Assembly (NCBI GenBank): GCA_002786025.1
Contig: NHNW01000002.1
Span: forward strand, 992,001 to 1,056,000
DNA length: 64,000 bases
DNA from: Zasmidium citrigriseum
Lineage: Eukaryota; Ascomycota; Dothideomycetes; Mycosphaerellales; Mycosphaerellaceae
Direction of reading: 5' to 3'
In this document: positions 1-8,628 of the stretch, in pieces
Numbering within the stretch: the stretch's first letter is position 1
How the letters are laid out: every line of letters starts with the position of its first letter
The notes under the pieces: generated by a model
The model's database searches: none
What the model was told of the DNA's origin: nothing
Seen by the model: the letters and a program-made list of their open reading frames with translations, nothing else
Translations under genes and position numbers: made by a program

Positions 1-2
1 GC

Positions 3-500
3 CAGTTCCAGTGGACCTTTATTCGCGAAGGCCTATACAATGAAAGCTGGCCGCTGTATTTTGGACATTTCGAAGTCCCGAACGACTCGAGGAGTGAAGT
101 GGTGGTCGCTGGAGACAACAAGATCAGCTGGACGAGCATTCCGGATCTCGGCCTCGCTACAGCTCTAGTTCTGGCGGCACCGATGGAAGAATGGACTGGC
201 AAGACATTCTACCTGTCCCAATCGAAGGCACATTCTTTGAGCGAGGTCGCCGCGATGGTGTCCAAGGCCAGAGGCAAAGAAGTCAAGCTGAAGGTAGTGT
301 CCCGTCCAGAGCACGAAAAGCACTACATCGAGGAGCGGAAGATGGACGCGCCGTTCATCCAATGGTGGAGCAAAACGTACGATGCTTTGCGGGAAAACGA
401 ATGCGAGATCCGCGATCCCACCTTGGAGCAACTTCTGGCTACCAAAGGACGCAAACCGATTTCGATGGAGGAGACGGTTGAAGAGATGTTCGGGCGGTGA
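3..500 (+). CDS. NmrA-like NAD(P)-binding protein, C-terminal part (5' partial)
   Basis: The reading frame is open from base 3 to the TGA at 498-500 and runs off the left edge, so only the last 165 or so residues are visible. They read like the C-terminal half of NmrA-like/quinone-oxidoreductase-2-type atypical SDRs: an FIREGLYNESW segment, then an 'ISWTSIPDLGLA' segment typical of the part that follows the Rossmann fold, then a helical tail with WWSKTYDAL. Family members bind NAD(P) and act as redox sensors or as quinone or ketone reductases. The cofactor motif itself lies outside the window, so activity cannot be judged. The first in-frame ATG inside the window (99) is internal and is not a start. 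Confidence 0.8.
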   Translation, partial: QFQWTFIREGLYNESWPLYFGHFEVPNDSRSEVVVAGDNKISWTSIPDLGLATALVLAAPMEEWTGKTFYLSQSKAHSLSEVAAMVSKARGKEVKLKVVSRPEHEKHYIEERKMDAPFIQWWSKTYDALRENECEIRDPTLEQLLATKGRKPISMEETVEEMFGR

Positions 501-1182
501 AAGGATTCTACGCGTGTCAGCAGCTCTTCTGCCTGAGGCATCCAACGGTCGTTAGCGTGTTCATTTCGCTCCACGTCTGACTTCTTCGCTCTCCCAACTT
601 CCTTTCATCAACAGCATCACCACTTCGATGAATCGTACCTCGACTTAAGACGCCCATCAAGACATTCAGCCGCTTGATGGACTCTGACATTCATTTGTGA
701 ACTGATCCAGCTGATCATGTGCTCCAGGAGATCACGAGATTCCAGCTTCAACTCCAAGAGCGTCTTGCGACTCTTCGGAACGCCGGAATCGGATTGTTAC
801 GGCGACGGTAGAATGAGCCAACATGGGCTACATCCACTCACATCCCCTGTATCAGGTACTCTGGCCTTCCATTCGAGGCATTACGATCCTCCTGGCGACA
901 TGGATGGCTAGCTATGAGCTTCTCCTCAATACGCGCAAACCCCTCACGACCTGCCCTGTCTAACTCTGGGCATCGCCGAGCCTTGCTGTTTTCTTCAACA
1001 GAAATCATCGCATCGCCCGATGGCTCCAAAGTTCGATACTTGAGCCTCGCGTGTCGCAATAAACCGCAGGTGGGGAGCATCCGTTGGACCGTAGTCATCT
1101 TACTCTCGATAGTCGGCCCAGATCACGTCGTCATCTCGACGCAGGACTCAACATTCTCCCAGCAGAAGACGCCTACGCCTCC
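501..1182. other. intergenic, 3' end of NmrA-like gene and promoter of the flavin oxidase
   Basis: No coding signal is supported here. Short ORFs in this stretch have no recognisable protein features. An in-frame extension of the downstream oxidase reaches back to 1084 but lacks family similarity before the ATG at 1183. Confidence 0.5.
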
Positions 1183-2563
1183 ATGGAGCCGACAGTCTTG
1201 ATAGTAGGTGGAGGTACCTTTGGTACTTCGATTGCCTATCACCTGGCGCAGAAATACAAGGATCCTTCGAAAGTTACTTTGGTGGATCGAGAGCCTTCAC
1301 CACCGAAGCTGGCTGCCGCTATTGATATCAACCGAGCCATACGGACCGACTATCCGAATGAGCTGTATTGCAATCTCGCCAACGAGTCGATTCATCCATG
1401 GTTCTGGAGCATCGAGCTCGGCAGTCACTTCCGCAAAGTCGGCTGGTTGTTTCTGAACGAAGAAGGGAGCGATGTTGCTGATCGGATTAACTCGACTTTC
1501 AAAGGCCGAGGCTCCAACACCGCGGAGAATGTGCCTCTTGACCAGCTTCACGAGAAGTTTGATGGAATTCTGAAGGACACGAATACCAAAGGTTTCAATG
1601 GCGCATATTTCAATCCTGAGGCAGGCTGGGTCAATGCAGCTGCCGCAACAGCGAGCTTCATGGCAGCCGCAGTCAAGCGAGGTGTGAACAGAGTGACAGC
1701 TCAAGCCACGGAACTTGTCTTGGATGCCAGCGGTGGCCGAATAAAGGGACTTCGCACCTCAGATGGCAGGAGTCTTACCGCCGACAAGGTCGTGTTGGCA
1801 ACAGGTGCATGGACTAGCAGCATTCTCTCACCAATCGAGGATGCGTTGAACATCGACGAAAAAGAAAGAATTGAACATCAAGCCAGGTGCACCGGAACCA
1901 TCTCCGCGTACTACAAGATGTCCGACGAAGAGATTGAGCGGATGACCAAGGCCAATACACCGGTGATCGTCTACGGAGGCAATGGCGAGATCTTTCCTCC
2001 ATCGAAGCAGAACAAGCTCATGAAGGTCTCCAACTCCAGGACTACATTTACCAACACGATAACCACCAAATCAGGGCATAAGATCTCCGTCCCTCGAGCT
2101 GATCAATACAATGTCCCTGATGCTCTCAAGAAAGAGACAGAGGCCATCATGTCTTCGAAGATTCTTCAAGTATTCACTCGAGGCAAGAAGCCAGACTACT
2201 GGCGAATCTGCTACGATGCGCAGACACCGACTGAGGACCTTCTGGTGTGCAAGCATCCTCATTCCAAGCTCAGCAACCTCTATCTTGCCGTTGGAGGAAG
2301 TTTCCATAGTTACAAGTTTGTCACCTGAAGAACTGTCAGACTTTGATATGGAGCTAACATTTCGTTGCAGGTTCATGCCGGTCATCGGCAAGTACATGAT
2401 CAACATATTGAACGGTGAGAGTAATGGCGAAGAGAAAGACAAGGCATGGGGCTGGAAGACCAATGCAGACTGGACCGATCTTCGCGAGTTTGGGCTCCTC
2501 AGTGGCAAGGCGGTCGGGAAAGTCGAGCTCCGAGATCTCGAGAGTGGGCAAGTGAAGTTGTAA
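1183..2563 (+). CDS. FAD-dependent amine oxidoreductase (sarcosine/L-pipecolate/fructosyl-amino-acid oxidase family)
   Basis: Two exons, 1183-2315 and 2371-2563, are joined across a 55-nt intron with a GCTAAC branch site, giving 441 residues. The protein starts with a dinucleotide-binding motif (VLIVGGGTFGTS, residues 4-15), so the ATG at 1183 is preferred over the in-frame extension upstream. Near the C-terminus are RICYDAQTPTED (Cys at about 343) and AVGGSFHSYKFMPVIGKY, which carries the splice junction. These are hallmarks of monomeric sarcosine oxidase-like enzymes. In that family a cysteine near this position holds FAD covalently; here that is inference. Members oxidise secondary amines such as N-methyl amino acids, pipecolate or Amadori compounds and release peroxide. 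The substrate cannot be read from sequence. No C-terminal peroxisomal SKL-type signal is present (it ends SGQVKL). Confidence 0.88.
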
Positions 2564-2933
2564 AATATTTCTGCTGTTTCGTCGTACTGCTGATAACCCC
2601 TCATGGCCAAGCATTCTTTTTGATTCCGGGTCGACGGCTTCATTTGGGAGACCGTTGCAGCAGAATGTTCACTCCTGCTGTCAATCTGATCACAGTGTTC
2701 GGGCGTTGCGGATATCCATGTTGCCAAGGCGGAAAAGCAGATAGCCTGCACTCCTCTCCTTCACTCCTCTTGCCAAGGCGGACAATCTCCAGACTGACCG
2801 GCAGTTCGATCTCAAATGGTTCTGCTGCCCATGGGGTAGTCTGGGGCAGTGGGTTGGAGAGGAGAAGGGAGCAGCGATAAAAGGCGCTAAAGCCACTTCA
2901 CTTTCACGGTAAGTCAAGCTTTCCCAAATCACC
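2564..2933. other. intergenic, promoter of the secreted metallo-beta-lactamase-fold gene
   Basis: A GATAAAAGG TATA-like stretch lies at about 2876-2884, roughly 50 bases before the ATG. Nothing else is recognised. Confidence 0.4.
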
Positions 2934-3995
2934 ATGATGGCTTTCCTTCTCTGTGCCGCCGCATTGGCGAGCTCTGTCGCTGCCCAGTCACCTCGTCCGA
3001 CCAACTTCTCGGAGTTGTGGAATGTCACGACGTATCCAAACGCACAGCTTGCGAACGTCTCACAATACCTCAATGAGGCTTCTGACCTAGCAGGCAACGA
3101 TCTTGATGATCACTTCCAACGTCGTTGTATACTCTCTCAGGTCTACGAGGACCTTGCTGGTAATGCCCAATCGCCTGGTGAGTGCAACCACACAGCGAAA
3201 AGCGCGCCGAGATCGCCCTTTGACATGACTACAGGTTTTGTTCCACCAATCGAAGTCTTCGACGGAGTCTACTTCGTCGGGCAAAGTGCCGTCTCTGCAT
3301 GGGCGATCTCGACAACCGAAGGCCTCGTCGTGATCGACTCTCTCAACAATGCTGAAGAAGCTGAACGCCTTCTGATCCCCGGCATCGAATCATTTGGATA
3401 TTCAGACAACGATATCGCAGCCGTGATCATCACCCACGAGCATTTCGACCACTATAGTAGAGCCCGCTGGTTGCAAGATACCTTTTCCGCCCCTGCCTAT
3501 GCCAGCGAACTAGCTTGGCAAGCCATGGAGGTCGCGAATGGCGGTCCATTACGAGATCATGTTGTCACCGAGGGCCAGGAGCTCGACTTTGGCAATTTTA
3601 CCATGCGCTTCGTTGCCACGCCGGGCCATACACCTGGAGCGATGAGCCTGATCTTTCCCGTCCACGACCATGGCGAGCCACGTCTCGCTGGCATGAACGG
3701 CGGTGCGGGGATCGCCGCGAATGCCTCTGCCAAAGAGGATCAGGTCGACTCATATGCGAAGCTGGCGTCCGTGGCACACGATGCTGGAGTTGACACACTG
3801 ATAGCGAACCATCAGACTCAGGATCGAGCGTTGACGAACTTTGACTTGTTGAATGCGAGGCAGTGCGGAGAGGGCGGGTGTGTCCAGGAGAATCCTTTTG
3901 TGATTGGGGTGGATGCTTTTGTGAGGTACTTGGAAGTCCAGGCTCTGTGTGTGAGAGTACAGGCAGCGAGAGACGACCAGTCTTTGACGGTGTAG
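2934..3995 (+). CDS. secreted metallo-beta-lactamase-fold hydrolase
   Basis: The frame is open throughout (353 codons). However, 3178-3234 has a GTGAGT donor and an ACAG acceptor and is exactly 57 nt, so removing it keeps frame and gives 334 residues that read SPGFVPPIEVFDGVYFVG. That is the usual junction for the family, so I prefer exons 2934-3177 and 3235-3995. Residues 1-17 form a signal peptide (MMAFLLCAAALASSVAA). The zinc motif HEHFDH lies at about 149-154 of the spliced form. A second metal histidine is likely in TPGHTPGA, and a further one is possible in NHQTQ. Several N-glycosylation sequons support secretion. The family hydrolyses esters, lactams or lactones; the substrate is unknown. 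The two ATGs at 2934 and 2937 are equivalent. Confidence 0.85.
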   Translation: MMAFLLCAAALASSVAAQSPRPTNFSELWNVTTYPNAQLANVSQYLNEASDLAGNDLDDHFQRRCILSQVYEDLAGNAQSPGECNHTAKSAPRSPFDMTTGFVPPIEVFDGVYFVGQSAVSAWAISTTEGLVVIDSLNNAEEAERLLIPGIESFGYSDNDIAAVIITHEHFDHYSRARWLQDTFSAPAYASELAWQAMEVANGGPLRDHVVTEGQELDFGNFTMRFVATPGHTPGAMSLIFPVHDHGEPRLAGMNGGAGIAANASAKEDQVDSYAKLASVAHDAGVDTLIANHQTQDRALTNFDLLNARQCGEGGCVQENPFVIGVDAFVRYLEVQALCVRVQAARDDQSLTV

Positions 3996-4526
3996 ACAAC
4001 ATTAAAGTAAGTTACTATCCGTCCTACCCTCGGTGTTCCGGTCGAAGTAGAAGATGTCTCTGGCAATCCCCAACTTTCTCGAGAACGGCTAAGAGTCTAG
4101 CAAGCTCTGTAATAGCTTAGAGTCGCGTGTTCTCGGGGAGAGAGCTTATCTTCCAGTTTGAGCGGAAGAAGGAAGATGCAATCCAGCTTGACTATATGAG
4201 TTCGATGACTAACTGATCTCGCTAGTCCAGCTATTGTGATGATTTGCTTGCTATCGAGTAAGCGCTCAGCCGTCCCGTCTCACTACCGAGCTCGCTCGAT
4301 CATCTATGTGGGTGACGCAGCGATCTCACTGGGCCATGTTTTGTCCGGAGACTTTGTGTCAGCTGAAACACGAAAGTCTCCATTGATCTCTTATAGTCGA
4401 TGCAAGAAATGCATTTCGTACAAAACACGTTCCGCATGCAGTGCTGCATTTCGACAAGGCTGCATTGATCTTATTTAATTCACTGACACATTCAGAGAAA
4501 TCAGGCCCTTCGACACCCTGGCCAAG
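3996..4526. other. intergenic with a truncated inverted-repeat element copy
   Basis: Apart from the repeat copy at 4024-4175, I see no gene. An 80-codon ORF at 4236-4478 has no family features. A TATTTAAT stretch at about 4472-4480 may serve the P450 promoter. Confidence 0.45.
4024..4175 (-). repeat. partial copy of a MITE-like element (inverted relative to 8155-8308)
   Basis: Read on the + strand, this stretch aligns by eye with the reverse complement of 8155-8308 over about 150 bases, with roughly four of five bases identical. Shared blocks include AACTTTCTCGAGAA, AATAGCTTAGA and TTCCAGTTTGAGCGGAAG. Only one terminal arm (TTCCAGTTTGAGCGGAAG) is kept. The other end is missing or truncated next to the preceding gene. 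Confidence 0.75.
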
Positions 4527-6237
4527 ATGATCGATACCTCCAATGCCGGCACAATGCTCGTGGCAGCTGGCATCGCCGCAAGCCTATGGCTCATCATAGG
4601 CGCAATCCGCCGTGTCTTCCTCTCACCCATATCGCACATTCCAGGGCCCAAGCTCGCCGCCTTGACATACTTCTATCAATCCTACTTCGACATATATCCA
4701 TACCAGGGCCGCTGGCTTTTTCAACAAATCGACTTACATAAACGATATGGACCAGTCGTTCGAGTGGGACCAGACGAAGTTCACATCGATGACCCTGACT
4801 TCTACACCGAATTTGCTGGCACAAGTACGAAGCGTCGGGACAAGTCGACGACATGGTATTGGTTTTCAGGGATGAAACAAAATATCGGCGTGGCTGCTTT
4901 CGCTACCCTGGATCATGACCATCACGCTTTGCGCCGCGGGGCCATGAATGGGTTCTTCAGCATGCGAAAGGTTCAAGAGCTCGAAGGGAGAGTGCGCAAT
5001 CATGTCCAGAAGATGAAGGATCGATTGCTGGAAGCCAGGGCAACGGGCGAGGTCATCAATCTTATGTACTTGACCTCTGCGCTGACACTGGACGTCATTA
5101 CAGAATATTCCTTCGGCAAGAGTATGAATAGCCTCGACGCCCCAGACCTAGGCGGGCCTTTCAGAAGACAGCTGGAGTCCGGAGTGCAGATTCATCCCTT
5201 TGGACGTCAGTTCCATACGATCGTTCGCTTCATGATGGATGCTGTTGGCTTTGGGTCGAAGTACTTGGGACTTTTCAAGCCATTCAGTGAATTCAATGAC
5301 ATGATCACGAACTTGACGGAGCCGGCATACCAGAAAGCGTTGAAGAGCGGTGGCGATGGCAAAGGTGCTGTCGAGACGTCCGTCGTGGAAGCTATGGTTC
5401 ATAGTCAGGCGTTGCCGCCCGAGGAGAAGACACGGCACAGGATCGAAGCTGAGGCCGGCAACCTGTAAGACAACTGAGAAGCATAAGTCTTTCAACGCTG
5501 ACTTGTTGTTTCTCACAATGCAGGATCGGCGCAGGCACTGAGACAACTGCCAGAACGGTGAGCATCCCACAGCCTTAAACGAGAGAAGACGTACTGACAT
5601 CAAGAAGCTTGCAGTTGGATTCTTCTATATCCTTAACGATCCAGACGTCCACTTTCGTCTCCTCGCCGAACTTCGCACAGTCATGCCAACACCAAATTCC
5701 GACCTGCCGTCCGTAGCCCAGCTCACCAAGCTGCCTTATCTCACGGCATGCATCCACGAGAGTACAAGGATAGCCCACGGCGTTGCTGGCAGACTCGTAC
5801 GAATCTCTCCGGACAACGACCTCGTCTGCAAAGGAGTGAGAATCCCCAGAGGCAGCACATTCTCCATGAGCAACTACATCCAACACACGGATGTCGAACG
5901 ATTTCCCGACCCATTCGCTTTCAAGCCTGATCGATATCTTGGCGAACAAGGGAAGGAGGCTTTACGATACCTTGTGCCGTTTGGTAAAGGGCCAAGAATG
6001 TGCTTGGGGATGAATCTCGCCTGGAGTGAGATGTACTTGTCTTTTGCGAGTTTGATCAGAGGTGTCGATATGGAGCTGGTTGGGACGACGGTGGAAGATG
6101 TAACGTAGGTTTCACGATCCCCTCAACCCTTTGCAGTTGACTAACAATTTGACAGGGTCGTGAGAGAGTACTTCTTGGGGCTGTTTCCAGTGGATAGTAA
6201 AGGCATTCGTGTGAAGATCAATGGGTTGCAGGCGTGA
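4527..6237 (+). CDS. cytochrome P450 monooxygenase (trichodiene-oxygenase-like group)
   Basis: Four exons, 4527-5464, 5524-5557, 5608-6104 and 6156-6237, give 516 residues with all junctions in phase. An N-terminal membrane anchor (about residues 8-28) is followed by the proline-rich hinge HIPGPKLAALT. The I-helix AGTETT (about 316-321) is split over the small exon 2. Next come the K-helix ExxR (ESTR, about 375-378), the meander FKPDRYL and the haem-binding FGKGPRMCLG with axial Cys at about 456. These are all the landmarks of an active ER-bound class II fungal P450. Overall wording resembles the CYP58/trichodiene-oxygenase-like families, but the family number is only a guess. No terpene cyclase, PKS or NRPS lies nearby, so the substrate is unknown. 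The gene sits between two inverted repeat copies (4.02-4.18 and 8.16-8.36 kb). Confidence 0.92.
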
Positions 6238-7288
6238 GTCGTTTCGTCGTTTGGCCAGAATGTACGATGATGGGTCGTTGAAGCGGACAACACCAAGGCA
6301 GGGTATAACGGCGCTTGTGCCCCAGTCCTCAGGATTGAAACTCCGTCAAACATGGGCAATGAGCCAATTAAGCTCTCCTGGGACTATCATGCATTTACTG
6401 ATTTCTCCGTGCCGATTCAAACCAACGCAATGGCATGTGCAACGTTGCATCGACGATTCTCAAGTCGCGGATTCCTTGAACCGGGATAGGTTTGCCCCTC
6501 TCACTGATGTTGCAGAGAGGTCTGTTGGCACGTTTACGAGTTTCAGTGTTGAGAGTTGTAAGGCCTCCCATTGCTCGAACGCCGCGTGCGCAGCTTGTGT
6601 TTCATTCACCTATCGAAAGCTTGGCCGAAGCTTAGCAAAAGCTTAATGTTTGACCTTGATGGACAGTTGGGGAGAAGTGCATTCTGCCGAGCGGTAGAAT
6701 GAAAAAATGGATTGGGTCTTAGATTCAGAGAAATGTGAATGCTTGACAACTGCGTCGCCAAACATGTCTCTGGAGCTGTGTATGAAAATACATGTTCGGA
6801 CAGATCACCTTCCCAATTCAAGAGCAAGGCTGGTAATAGTGCTTTCTAAACTACGAAATCAGGTAAGACATTTTTCAGAAGCCGAAGTTGCAGCTACCTA
6901 ACGAAGTGTAGTGAAGTCCGTTTCCACTAAACCGTTCGACGTACGCGTGGCACCGAAGCCTTCGTCTCATTTGTCGATCGATCTTGATGAGTGACGAGAA
7001 GCAAAGTTGGAGGCCGGTATTCCTAAAAGGTATCACATGTTGCAAATCCTCCACGTTGAGTAAGGCCGGCCATGTTGGTTGCATTATCAGCCTAAGTGCA
7101 TCAGAGCACAGTCCGATCAAGAACATATAAGAAGCCTGGTCCTCTACTACTTACTTCAGTGTCTCGTTCTCATCGCAAATCTCCTACCCAGGCCCACTAA
7201 AACATCGTTCCAATACAAAGGTACGTTGATTCAATTCCACATTCATTGATTGGCATTCGATCACTCACATACAAGTCAGATTGTAAAG
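6238..7288. other. intergenic, promoter and 5' leader of the small secreted protein gene
   Basis: About 1 kb shows no supported gene. A CATATAAG TATA box lies at 7124-7131. A probable 5'-UTR intron runs from the GTACGT donor at 7221 to the CAAG acceptor at 7275. Confidence 0.5.
7125..7130 (+). promoter_or_regulatory. TATA box of the small secreted protein gene
   Basis: ATATAA lies about 160 bases before the ATG at 7289. The distance is reasonable if the 55-nt leader intron (7221-7275) is removed. The assignment is inferred from position. Confidence 0.45.
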
Positions 7289-7678
7289 ATGCATGCCATT
7301 TCGTCTCTCGTCACCTTTGCCTTGGGCATGGCCGCCACAGTCATGGCTGAGGGCAACGACGTTGGCTTCTATCCTGACACCAACTGCGGTGGTGGAGCAA
7401 CGAAGATGTTCATTCCTTACGATGGCACATGCCACAAGAGCCCTATCACCGCTGCCGCATTCAACAGCTACGACTTGAAGGCACAGTGTCAGTTCTACGG
7501 CGATCTGGAGTGCTCGGTGCCCTGCAAGGTTAGCGAAGACGGTGCTTCGACCTGCCTGAATGTCGACTGTGGTGGAGGTGTTGGATTCGAATCACTGTAC
7601 TGTATGTATAAAAGAAAGCTTGACACATGAATTATGCTGACAGCTTTCTTAGGCAACGAGGGAACTTCTCCAATCTAA
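7289..7678 (+). CDS. small secreted 8-cysteine protein (candidate effector)
   Basis: Exons 7289-7601 and 7653-7678 are joined by a GTATGT...TTAG intron (51 nt, branch GCTGAC), giving 112 residues. Without splicing the frame runs into a short unrelated tail. Residues 1-20 are a signal peptide (cleavage likely after VMA). The mature part of about 92 residues carries eight cysteines, spread as CGGG, TCH, QCQ, ECSVPC, TCL, DCGGG and YCN, an even number that fits four disulfides. I recognise no domain. Size, secretion signal and cysteine density fit fungal effectors or surface antimicrobial-type proteins, but function is not shown. It is isolated by about 1 kb of non-coding DNA on each side and is bracketed, with the P450, by inverted repeat copies. 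Confidence 0.8.
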
Positions 7679-8628
7679 AGCTTTAGGCTAGATCGATTGA
7701 AACGAACAAGACCTTGTTCTGGGTGTCTGAAGATGGTCATACCTAGGTGACCAAACAGCATCTATAGATCAGATCATGCTGTCAAAAATACACTCCTTAT
7801 GGACCGATTGGACGAAGTTACTTAATGCTGTCTGGACTTACACATATATCATTCGACAAATTGTCGTTCGGTGCGACCACTGACATAGATACTTACCCCA
7901 AGCGACGCACGACTTTTTGCCTTGTTTGACCTCTAGCCCTAAAACACCGAAAGGTCAGCGACGTGTTGCTATGACGAATTGAGCTCCTTGAAGATACTAG
8001 ACATCGTTACAATGCCATTCGATCGAGATCTATTAATGGACGCCCTCATTTGCGAGTTGCTGGCATCCAACATGTGCATTTAGTACTCTAGCAAACTGGA
8101 AGATGAACCCATGTATCTCAAGTTTTGCCGACGACAACTGGACATTAAGAGCTTACCCTCCTCCTTCCGCTCAAACTGGAATATTAGCTCTCTCCGCGAG
8201 AGCACGCGAATCTAAGCTATTAGAGGGCTTGTTGTACTCCTAGCCCTTCTCGAGAAAGTTAGGGATTGCTTGAGGCATCTTCCACTTTGACTGTAACCCC
8301 GAGGGCAGGCATATTTGTTCGCTCGGAGGGATCCGATGTTCCAGTTTGAGCGAAAGCAGAAGCGTCGTTGTCGATGCGCACAAAATCCTTCTGATTTGTC
8401 GATCTATTGCCAATTTAGGCAGGTACAAAGAATAAGGTTTGACTAAGCCTTTCAGCCCCAGCTCCATCCTGAAGTCACTCCTTGGGGCACAATGCGACCA
8501 TGATTCCGTTAATTCCGTCTCTTTCACCCTAAGGGCTGAGTGTTAAGGACGCCGAAGCCTTTTCGTTGAGGGGGTACATCGTCCTCAGCGTGAGCCTTGT
8601 CTAACAACGACGACAGAATGCGAAGAAG
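7679..8628. other. intergenic, contains a MITE-like element
   Basis: No gene is supported. The element at 8161-8363 is described separately. The remainder shows no recognisable structure. Confidence 0.5.
8161..8363. mobile_element. MITE-like element with terminal inverted repeats
   Basis: The left end reads CCTTCCGCTCAAACTGGAA (about 8163-8181). The right end is its inverted counterpart TTCCAGTTTGAGCGAAAG (8339-8356). About 21 bases can be paired with about two mismatches. The roughly 200-bp interior has no ORF. A degenerate copy of most of the element lies inverted at 4024-4175, so it is repeated within the window. No clear target-site duplication was seen. Classification as a non-autonomous DNA transposon is inference. 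Confidence 0.6.

Noticed and set aside
4236..4478. 80-codon ORF between the lactamase-fold gene and the P450
   Set aside because: No signal, domain or splice context; most likely promoter sequence.
1183..7678. Possible secondary-metabolite cluster (oxidase, lactamase-fold enzyme, P450)
   Set aside because: There is no backbone synthase, cyclase or dedicated transporter nearby. Neighbouring oxidative enzymes alone do not make a cluster.
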